From Pontibacterium sp964228735 (GTDB lineage Bacteria; Pseudomonadota; Gammaproteobacteria; Pseudomonadales; Balneatricaceae): DNA of 64,000 nucleotides. Position 1 is the stretch's first letter. Each line of letters starts with the position of its first letter. The position numbers and the translations under genes are program-made. The DNA lies in NCBI RefSeq assembly GCF_964228735.1, contig NZ_CAXRBQ010000158.1, positions 16,602 to 80,601 of the forward strand, read 5' to 3'. This document shows positions 51,514-59,025 of the stretch, one piece after another. Below the pieces are notes generated by a model that worked only from the letters and a program-made list of their open reading frames with translations, made no database searches and was not told the origin of the DNA.

Positions 51514-52479
51514 CTACCCCGATACCTCGGCCGGACTTTCCAGCAAGCCTGACAGTACCTGGTCAATCACCGCAAATGCCTGATTCCGATATTTCGGACT
51601 TTCATTTACCAAGTGGTGACGTGCACCTTCGATCAGCTCTACCTTCAGCTGTGGATAAGCCCGCATCAACACCCGCAGGTTGTGGTGCCAGTCCACCGTG
51701 CCGTCACTCATCCCCTGAATACAGGTCACAGCCCCCAAGCGGGGCTCCGCATTTTCAATGAAATCCGCCCAGCTTTGCATTGCAGCGATCCAGCTCAGCG
51801 GTATTTCGCCATGCTGCATCGGATCAGTTTTACGCAGAAAGCGCAGGAAGGCGGCGTCGTGGGAGTTGGCGGTATAACGGCGTGGTACCTGATTAAGGAA
51901 ATGCTTAAGCATATGAAACTGACGCCGGATCGCACGCCACAGGGCAGGCCGAACCAACGGTGCCAGAAAAATACGCTGATCGACTATACGCTGATTCCCG
52001 ATCAACCACTCATGGGCGCTGATCACCGCCGCACCGGTACTCTGCCCGATCAGGATCAGCGGTAAGTCAGACTCCGGCAGACGCTGCAGCACTGCATCCA
52101 GCTGATGGGCATAGACATCAAAGTTGTCCACCGCTAGAGGTTCCCCCCCGGACAGCCCATGCCCGGCCAGGTCAAAGATATACACCTCCACGTGTTGATC
52201 CACCAAGTGTCTGACCAGATGGCCATACAGCCCCATGTGATCCATGTAACCGTGGCACACAACAGCAGTTGCCAGTGCACCCGATAAGGGTCGATAGTGC
52301 TGCAAACAGAAATCATAGCCGGGCATCGCTACCCGACCGATTCGGTGATGGGTGTGGGCGAGCAGGTCCTGCTGCTGATATTGACGCAGATAGGTCAGGA
52401 GAAGGTCGTGGGACACCGGATGTTCTGCCGCCATCTCCCATGGCAGCAGCTGACGGATAAAATGTTCCCTGTTAAACAT
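51514..52479 (-). CDS. Alpha/beta hydrolase, lysophospholipase/monoacylglycerol-lipase-like
   Basis: 321 residues with the nucleophile elbow G-Q-S-T-G (Ser137), the oxyanion HG in VVCHGYMDH, FDLAGHGLSGGE, an acid in GMSDGTVDW and the catalytic His in GARHHLVNE. These are marks of the Hydrolase_4/serine aminopeptidase S33 group that includes PldB. No signal peptide was seen. The substrate is unknown; a lipid ester is likely. It is divergent from the thioesterase at 52607 and convergent with the attachment-family gene. Confidence 0.9.
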   Translation of the reverse strand: MFNREHFIRQLLPWEMAAEHPVSHDLLLTYLRQYQQQDLLAHTHHRIGRVAMPGYDFCLQHYRPLSGALATAVVCHGYMDHMGLYGHLVRHLVDQHVEVYIFDLAGHGLSGGEPLAVDNFDVYAHQLDAVLQRLPESDLPLILIGQSTGAAVISAHEWLIGNQRIVDQRIFLAPLVRPALWRAIRRQFHMLKHFLNQVPRRYTANSHDAAFLRFLRKTDPMQHGEIPLSWIAAMQSWADFIENAEPRLGAVTCIQGMSDGTVDWHHNLRVLMRAYPQLKVELIEGARHHLVNESPKYRNQAFAVIDQVLSGLLESPAEVSG

Positions 52480-52606
52480 TGAGATACCTCCCTGAACGCA
52501 ACACCTTCCATCAGTCTAGTCCACCTTACGTTTGGCACATTCCACCGCGCTGCAAAAGCACGTATGTTGAAGCCTCAGAGTTAACAGTGATCCACGGAGC
52601 ACCGCG

Positions 52607-53017
52607 ATGTCAGAGATTCATGGGAACAAGATCTACAGCTGCCGGATTCCGGTGCGCTGGGGTGATATGGACGCCTACGGCCATGTGAATAACGCCCTGT
52701 ATATGCGTTATCTGGAGGAAGCCCGTGTACAGCTGCTGGCGGAACTGGGCGCCAAGATGGACGGCAATGGCATCGACCCGGTAGTGATCAATGTGGGCTG
52801 CACCTTCCTAAAACCGGTCACCTACCCAGATACCCTGCGCATCGACTGCTATGTCGCGGACCCGGGCCGTTCCAGCTTTATGACCTACTATCAGCTGTTT
52901 TCCGAGAGCGATCCGGAAACTCCGGTCAGCGAAGGCTACTCCAAGGTGGTATGGATGGACCATAACAGCGGCCGCTCCGTACCTCTGCCAGACTATATAC
53001 GTAAACACCTGGACTAG
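52607..53017 (+). CDS. Acyl-CoA thioesterase, 4HBT family
   Basis: 136 residues with a single hot-dog fold. The motif RWGDMDAYGHVNNALYMRYLEEAR holds the catalytic Asp of 4-hydroxybenzoyl-CoA-type thioesterases. It is probably cytoplasmic and acts on an acyl-CoA; chain preference is unknown. It has its own ribosome-binding site (CGGAG) upstream. Confidence 0.9.
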   Translation: MSEIHGNKIYSCRIPVRWGDMDAYGHVNNALYMRYLEEARVQLLAELGAKMDGNGIDPVVINVGCTFLKPVTYPDTLRIDCYVADPGRSSFMTYYQLFSESDPETPVSEGYSKVVWMDHNSGRSVPLPDYIRKHLD

Positions 53018-53222
53018 GCTGACAAGCCCGCCACATCGGGCATGTAGCCGGGTACGACTAAACTTCAATCTTTCTCATACTTTAGATGGGAAAGGGGCGA
53101 CATCGCGGCATTTTTCCGTTACTGTTGCAATGCACAATGCTCACTGAGCAAATAATACACACAATACGGTTCACGGCTGCCTCGCTCCGGGACCGATACA
53201 TATACAATTGAGGCAATACATT

Positions 53223-55400
53223 ATGAGTCAAAGGGTACAGACCGGCGGCCTTCAGGTCGCAGAGGATCTATACAACTTCATCAACAACGAAGCACTGCCT
53301 GAAACCGGCGTGGATGCAGACCAGTACTGGGCGGCATTCGATGCGATCGTTCACGACCTGGCACCACGCAACCGTGAGCTGCTGGCGAAACGTGACGATA
53401 TCCAGGCACAGATCGACAGCTGGCACAAAGAACGCAAAGGCCAGGCGTTTGATCTGGAAGCTTACAAAGCATTCCTGACCGAGATCGGCTACCTGCTGCC
53501 GGAAGGTCCGGACTTCACTGCAGAAACCAGCAACGTTGACCCGGAAATGGCTACCATGGCCGGTCCACAGCTGGTAGTACCAGTGATGAATGCACGTTTT
53601 GCGCTGAACGCAGCAAACGCGCGCTGGGGCAGCCTGTATGACGCCCTGTACGGCACCGATGCGGTCTCCGAAGAGGGCGGCGCAGAGAAAACCGGCGGTT
53701 ACAACCCAGCCCGTGGTGCCAAGGTAATTGAATTCGCGCGCAACTTCCTCGACGAAGCGGCGCCGCTGGCCAACGGTTCCCACAAGGATTCCGCGGGTTA
53801 CAGCGTCAAAAATGGCGCACTGGTTGTTGCCATGCGCGACGGCGGTGAAACCACCCTGGCTGACAGCGACAAGCTGGTCGGTTACACCGGCAATGAAGCG
53901 TCTCCAACCTCCATCCTGTTCAAGAACAACGGCCTGCACTTCGAACTGCAGATCGATCGCGACAGCCAGATCGGTAAAGACGACGCTGCGGGCGTGAAAG
54001 ATATCCAGATGGAATCCGCGCTGACCACCATCATGGACTGCGAAGACTCCGTGGCTGCGGTAGACGCCCCAGACAAAGTGCTGGCGTACCGCAACTGGCT
54101 GGGCCTGATCAAAGGCACCCTGAGCGAAGAAGTCTCCAAGGGCGGCAAGAGCTTCACCCGTACCATCAACGGCGACCGTGAATTTACTGCGCTGGACGGT
54201 TCCGACCTCGCACTGAAAGGTCGCAGCCTGATGTTCGTACGTAACGTTGGCCACCTGATGACCAACCCGGCGATCTTGGACAAAGACGGCAACGAAGTAC
54301 CGGAAGGCATCATGGATGCGCTGGTAACCACGCTGATCTCCATCCACGACCTGAAGGGCAACGGCAAGTTCAGCAACACCACCACCGGTTCTGTGTACAT
54401 CGTTAAGCCGAAGATGCACGGTCCGGAGGAAGTGGCGTTCGCCAACGAACTGTTCGGTCGCGTCGAAGACGGCCTGGGCCTGGAACGCTTCACCGTGAAG
54501 CTGGGCATCATGGACGAAGAGCGTCGCACCACCGTAAACCTGAAAGAGTGTATCCGCGCGGCTAAACAGCGCGTGGTATTCATCAACACCGGCTTCCTTG
54601 ATCGTACCGGTGACGAGATCCACACCTCCATGGAAGCAGGTCCGATGATCCGCAAAGGCGACATGAAAGCGTCTGCCTGGATCGCAGCATACGAGAACTG
54701 GAACGTGGACAACGGTCTGGCCTGTGGTCTGAGCGGTCGTGCCCAGATCGGTAAAGGTATGTGGCCGATTCCGGATCAGATGGCGAACATGCTGGAAGCG
54801 AAGATCGGCCACCCGATGTCCGGTGCCAACACCGCATGGGTTCCGTCTCCGACTGCCGCGACCCTGCACGCCCTGCACTACCACAAGGTAGACGTATTTG
54901 CCCGTCAGGGTGAGATCAAGTCCCGCGACCGTGCATCTCTGGATGACATCCTGACCATCCCGGTTGAGCCAAACCCAAGCTGGACTGCCGAAGAGATTCA
55001 GAACGAACTGGACAACAACGCACAGGGTATCCTGGGTTACGTTGTGCGCTGGGTCGACCAGGGCGTAGGTTGCTCCAAAGTGCCTGACATCAACGATGTA
55101 GGCCTGATGGAAGACCGTGCGACGCTGCGTATCTCCAGCCAGCACATCGCCAACTGGCTGCACCACGGCATCTGCTCTAAGGAGCAGGTGATGGAAACCA
55201 TGCAGCGCATGGCTTCTGTGGTAGACCGTCAGAACGAAGGTGATGCCCTGTACCGTCCGATGGCCGCAGACTTCGATGGCAGCGTAGCCTTCCAGGCTGC
55301 ATGCGAGCTGGTATTCGACGGCTGTGCACAGCCAAGCGGTTACACTGAGCCGGTTCTGCACCGTCGCCGTCTGGAAGCAAAAGCCAAATTCGGAGCATAA
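53223..55400 (+). CDS. glcB: Malate synthase G
   Basis: The enzyme condenses glyoxylate with acetyl-CoA to malate in glyoxylate and glycolate use. The 725 residues match the G form (E. coli 723). Features include the N-terminal clasp, TIMDCEDSVAAVD with the magnesium and catalytic residues, KPKMHGPEEV, LGIMDEERRTTVNL and the C-terminal catalytic Asp in NDVGLMEDRATLRIS. The start at 53223 (MSQRVQTGG) fits the family; the frame opens five codons earlier. No glc operon gene is adjacent. Confidence 0.97.
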   Translation: MSQRVQTGGLQVAEDLYNFINNEALPETGVDADQYWAAFDAIVHDLAPRNRELLAKRDDIQAQIDSWHKERKGQAFDLEAYKAFLTEIGYLLPEGPDFTAETSNVDPEMATMAGPQLVVPVMNARFALNAANARWGSLYDALYGTDAVSEEGGAEKTGGYNPARGAKVIEFARNFLDEAAPLANGSHKDSAGYSVKNGALVVAMRDGGETTLADSDKLVGYTGNEASPTSILFKNNGLHFELQIDRDSQIGKDDAAGVKDIQMESALTTIMDCEDSVAAVDAPDKVLAYRNWLGLIKGTLSEEVSKGGKSFTRTINGDREFTALDGSDLALKGRSLMFVRNVGHLMTNPAILDKDGNEVPEGIMDALVTTLISIHDLKGNGKFSNTTTGSVYIVKPKMHGPEEVAFANELFGRVEDGLGLERFTVKLGIMDEERRTTVNLKECIRAAKQRVVFINTGFLDRTGDEIHTSMEAGPMIRKGDMKASAWIAAYENWNVDNGLACGLSGRAQIGKGMWPIPDQMANMLEAKIGHPMSGANTAWVPSPTAATLHALHYHKVDVFARQGEIKSRDRASLDDILTIPVEPNPSWTAEEIQNELDNNAQGILGYVVRWVDQGVGCSKVPDINDVGLMEDRATLRISSQHIANWLHHGICSKEQVMETMQRMASVVDRQNEGDALYRPMAADFDGSVAFQAACELVFDGCAQPSGYTEPVLHRRRLEAKAKFGA

Positions 55401-55433
55401 AGAGTTCGGCGTTTAATCGCCAAATCCTCCCAA

Positions 55434-55453
55434 AACCGCGCCCCGGCGCGGTT
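55434..55453 (+). terminator. Rho-independent terminator after glcB
   Basis: AACCGCGC (55434-55441) pairs with GCGCGGTT (55446-55453) around a 4-base loop, followed by TTTTT. It starts 34 bases past the stop. Confidence 0.92.
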
Positions 55454-55530
55454 TTTTTGTGCCCGGCACAATCCGGCCCAGCAACTCCCTGAACTATGCT
55501 TGGAGTAGGCATAACAACACTTATGGCAAT

Positions 55531-55992
55531 ATGCTTAGCACATCAGAAATGCTTGCCTGGCTACTGCAGGCACTGGAAGAAGCCGCAGCGCAGAAGCAGT
55601 TCTTGCAACTGGAGCCCCCTCTTTTTCTCTACCACCGCGGCGTATACAGCAACGCAGCGAGTATCTGGACCAAGAATCCCAAAGCACTTCAGGCACAAGC
55701 GGGCCGTTTTGATATCTGCGCTCAACTCAGCGACAGTCTTTGCCTCTTAGTCCTCAATAAACAGCAATGGCAGGACCTGTGCCAGCATCTGGCGATCGAA
55801 GTCAGCAACACAGCCACAAGCCTCAACCAACTGTGCGAGCTGCTCAACAGCAGCAACCTGGAGCTGCCTACGCAGTTACAGGGGTTTGCCTGCAACGGTG
55901 GTAACTCAACAACAGCGCCGTTTATGCTGCTGTTCAATCCACTACGGAATCTGCAGCTGTACGATATCCAGGACCTTTTGCCTGACAGCTGA
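55531..55992 (+). CDS. Protein of unknown function upstream of the sirtuin gene
   Basis: 153 residues from ATG 55531 (MLSTSEMLAWLLQALEE); the frame is open back to 55459 and no start has a good ribosome-binding site. The product is Gln/Leu-rich with several cysteines and no signal peptide or membrane helix. A segment FDICAQLSDSLCLLVLNKQQW looks like a folded core. No family is recognised. It ends 16 bases before the sirtuin start, so the two are probably co-transcribed. A real gene is likely because the upstream glcB terminator and tight spacing frame it. Confidence 0.65.
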   Translation: MLSTSEMLAWLLQALEEAAAQKQFLQLEPPLFLYHRGVYSNAASIWTKNPKALQAQAGRFDICAQLSDSLCLLVLNKQQWQDLCQHLAIEVSNTATSLNQLCELLNSSNLELPTQLQGFACNGGNSTTAPFMLLFNPLRNLQLYDIQDLLPDS

Positions 55993-56008
55993 TCCCCGGC
56001 TGGTTATC

Positions 56009-56845
56009 ATGGACGCCATGAACAGCATCAAGCGCCCCACCTCACTCGCCCAGTTTATCGAACAGCACCCACGCCTGTTCATACTCACCGGTGCCGGTAT
56101 CAGCACGGACTCCGGTATCCCGGACTACCGCGATAAAGAGGGCAACTGGAAGCGTAAACAACCGGTGCAGCACAAGGCGTTTATGGACGATTACGCCGTA
56201 CGCCAGCGCTACTGGGCGCGCAGCCTGATCGGCTGGCCGGTGATTCGTGATGCCCAGCCCGGCAGTGCACACCATGCCCTGGTGCAGTTGGAACAGCGCG
56301 GTAATATCCACCAGCTCGTCACCCAAAACGTTGACCGCCTACACCAAAGTGCCGGTAGCCAGCAGGTGATCGATCTGCATGGCCGCTCCGATCAGGTACG
56401 CTGTATGGGCTGTGGCCAACTATCCCCCCGCGATGAGATCCACCAGCGCTCTGCCCTGGCAAATCCCTACTTCACCAATCTGACAGCTACGGCCGCACCG
56501 GATGGTGACGCGGACCTGGAGAATGTCGACTTTAGCCAATTTCACGTTCCCGACTGTCAAAGCTGTGGCGGCATCCTCAAACCCGATGTGGTGTTTTTTG
56601 GTGATAACGTCCCAAAGGAACGGGTACTGAGCGCCCTGGATAAACTTCAGCAATCCGACGGGCTGCTGGTGATCGGCTCCTCCCTGATGGTGTATTCCGG
56701 CTTTCGTTTCTGCCGCCGCGCCCACGAATGGGACATTCCGATCTGTGCCCTCAATCAGGGTAAAACCCGCGCTGACGACCTGCTGAGCCTGAAGCTGGAT
56801 GATGCGATTGCGCCAACTCTGGCCTCCACCCTCAATCAACTCTGA
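56009..56845 (+). CDS. NAD-dependent sirtuin (SIR2 family)
   Basis: 278 residues with the NAD-binding GAGISTDSGIPDYRD, TQNVDRLH, the catalytic His124 in IDLHGRSD, and a zinc module (C132, C135, C183, C186). VIGSSLMVYSGFR and LNQGKTRADDL complete the Rossmann fold. The pattern fits class II (SIRT4-like) bacterial sirtuins rather than the class III CobB desuccinylase. The activity, deacylation or ADP-ribosyl transfer, cannot be decided. The start at 56009 is chosen by family length; an ATG at 56018 is also possible. Confidence 0.92.
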   Translation: MDAMNSIKRPTSLAQFIEQHPRLFILTGAGISTDSGIPDYRDKEGNWKRKQPVQHKAFMDDYAVRQRYWARSLIGWPVIRDAQPGSAHHALVQLEQRGNIHQLVTQNVDRLHQSAGSQQVIDLHGRSDQVRCMGCGQLSPRDEIHQRSALANPYFTNLTATAAPDGDADLENVDFSQFHVPDCQSCGGILKPDVVFFGDNVPKERVLSALDKLQQSDGLLVIGSSLMVYSGFRFCRRAHEWDIPICALNQGKTRADDLLSLKLDDAIAPTLASTLNQL

Positions 56846-57013
56846 CCTCCAGCATTCTGCGATAAATCCCTACTTGAGAAAGTCGCAACCACGCCGATAA
56901 AAAGCCCCAAAGCTGAATGAGCCCGGCGGGTACCCAACGGTAATATATGTACCCCGTCTCATCTGCTATTCTTGAGCCTCTGTTGTATGGAATGGATAAG
57001 GAAGAAGTTGGGG

Positions 57014-58975
57014 ATGAGTCTGAGTAATCGCTGGAAAAGCACGCATGTAAAAGGTCTGACACTGGGCCTGACTGCCACCCTGCTTGTTGCCTGTGGCAAC
57101 AACATCAAACCTATCTCTGACGCTGACATTCAGGCCGCCGTTTCTAACGCGGAGCTGACCAGCCTGTACCAGCAGATTCAGGCCGACCTGGCTAAATCAC
57201 CGGACAACACAACCCTGCAAGGCTCCCTGCAGAAGGTAGGCCAAGCCCTGGCGCAGCGTGAGCTGAGCCGCCTGGATCAGCGGATTGCCAATCTGAGCAA
57301 CGCTGAAGGTATCCTGCCGCAAAGTGCCGAGCAGAGCCTGCGCCTGGAGCTGCAGCCCCTGCAACAATGGGATGCGGCCAGCTACCAGCAGGCCCAGCAG
57401 CGCCTGCAAAGCGAAAGCGAAAAACGCAACGCACGGGTTGAGCAGCTCACCCAATTGATTGCCGATACCAGTGCCGCGGAACCCGCACTGCGTTTTGATA
57501 CATCTGCCGCTATTTTTGACCTCGACGGCAAGGGTGAGATGCACGCAGCGCGCAACCAGCAGCTACTCTCAGAGAGTCTGATCCAGGCCGACAACCTGTA
57601 CAACAACGCCCAATATCAAGCATCCGCCGACCTGCTCGCCATACTGGTTAAATACCAGCCGTCTGATGAGCTGGAAGAGCGCATCAGCAATACCCGCTTC
57701 AAAGCCAGCCTGCAGTCACTCAAGGAATACCAACAGGCTGGAGACGTCGACAGCATCTACCGCACCGTACTGATGCTGGCCGATACCTATAGCGATCCAC
57801 GCCAGCGGATACAGCTCGAGTCATACGCTGTCGAACTCATGCAGTACTACAACCTGATGGCGCAGACCGCGATCAGCGAAGAAGACCTGCAAACCGCCTA
57901 CAACCACTTGATTCGTTCCCGCGCAGTCAGCAAGCTGGTGCCTCTGGAAGAGATTGATACCAGCGCCAGCAGCGAGTTCCTCAGCCAGATCTACCTGAAC
58001 GCCCGCGACGCATACGAAAACAACCAACCTGCACTCGCCTTTGCGTATCTGCAGATCATGACCGACTTCGATGAGGTCACCCCAGAGCACCAGGCGATGC
58101 TGCAGAACAGCGAGAAGCAGCTGTACGATCGCAGTGTGATTAAGCTGGCGGCCAGCCAGTTCGACAGTCCGAGCAATGCACCGGGCCTGGGTGCTTTAAT
58201 CACTGCCGCACTGGTGGAGTACTTCGTTAATGCAGACCGCAAAGATATCCGTATTCTGGAGCGGGACAGCATCGACAGCGTGCTCAAGGAGCAGGAAATC
58301 AAAGCACTCAGCGAAGGTGGCGAGATCAACCTTAGCAGTGCCGATTTCCTGGTTCAGGGTGCCGTACTGGAAGCCAATGTCGACGAATCCAGTCAGCAAA
58401 CCCGCCGCACCAAACGGGTGGTCACTGAATTGGAAACCGCGCCGAACCCGGAGTTCCAGCGCTGGCAGCAACTGAGCGAAAGCGCCCGCGCCGAGCAACC
58501 ACGTCCGTTGGCAACCATCGAGAAGGAGTTGAAGGAAAACGTCTCCTTTAACGTGACCGAACACCGTAAATTGGGCAGCGTGACCACGTCCTTCCGCATC
58601 ATCAACCCGGACAACGCCAAACTGTTGCACGCCGAAACCCTGTCTGCCGAACAGCGCCACACTGGCAGCAGCATTGAAGGGCTGGAGATCGGTCTGTACC
58701 AGCAACCGGCCCAGACCGCCGACCTGCCCGCCAACCAGAAGATCCTGCGTACCCTGACCCAGGAGCAGGCAACCGAGATTGCCGAAAAACTGGTGGCGCA
58801 ACTGCAGAACCCTGAAGAGCGCTACCTGGCCCAGTCGCAGATTCTGCAAGCGGCCGGTAATAACCGCAGCGCCGTCACCGAGCTGGGTAAGGCGATCATG
58901 CTGCGCAAAGCTAAAGCGGAACCAACAGAAGAACAACTACAGCTACTGAAGTCGATCGCACTGCAGGTACAGTGA
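57014..58975 (+). CDS. Large lipoprotein with a CsgG-like domain
   Basis: 653 residues with a lipobox L-V-A-C (Cys27), thus probably membrane-anchored in the envelope. Residues 30-370 are helical and repeat-rich with TPR-like spacing. Residues about 375-550 resemble the CsgG/TolB-N alpha-beta fold: I-T-A-A-L-V-E-Y-F, then I-R-I-L-E-R-D-S-I-D-S-V-L-K-E-Q, then A-D-F-L-V-Q-G-A-V. A final helical stretch may be TPR. Gln and Ala are enriched. The precise family is not recognised. It is the first gene of a plus-strand pair with the 976-residue exported protein, 50 bases upstream of it. ATG 57014 is preferred to 56972 or 56987 because it gives a compact signal sequence. Confidence 0.8.
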   Translation: MSLSNRWKSTHVKGLTLGLTATLLVACGNNIKPISDADIQAAVSNAELTSLYQQIQADLAKSPDNTTLQGSLQKVGQALAQRELSRLDQRIANLSNAEGILPQSAEQSLRLELQPLQQWDAASYQQAQQRLQSESEKRNARVEQLTQLIADTSAAEPALRFDTSAAIFDLDGKGEMHAARNQQLLSESLIQADNLYNNAQYQASADLLAILVKYQPSDELEERISNTRFKASLQSLKEYQQAGDVDSIYRTVLMLADTYSDPRQRIQLESYAVELMQYYNLMAQTAISEEDLQTAYNHLIRSRAVSKLVPLEEIDTSASSEFLSQIYLNARDAYENNQPALAFAYLQIMTDFDEVTPEHQAMLQNSEKQLYDRSVIKLAASQFDSPSNAPGLGALITAALVEYFVNADRKDIRILERDSIDSVLKEQEIKALSEGGEINLSSADFLVQGAVLEANVDESSQQTRRTKRVVTELETAPNPEFQRWQQLSESARAEQPRPLATIEKELKENVSFNVTEHRKLGSVTTSFRIINPDNAKLLHAETLSAEQRHTGSSIEGLEIGLYQQPAQTADLPANQKILRTLTQEQATEIAEKLVAQLQNPEERYLAQSQILQAAGNNRSAVTELGKAIMLRKAKAEPTEEQLQLLKSIALQVQ

Positions 58976-59025
58976 TTCCGCACCTCAAGTCTTCAGAGAA
59001 TTCGGATCTATAAGGAGCTCCACCC

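Noticed and set aside
53268..55361. A 697-codon open frame on the minus strand across glcB
   Set aside because: Antisense shadow of malate synthase G; no motifs and no ribosome-binding site logic.
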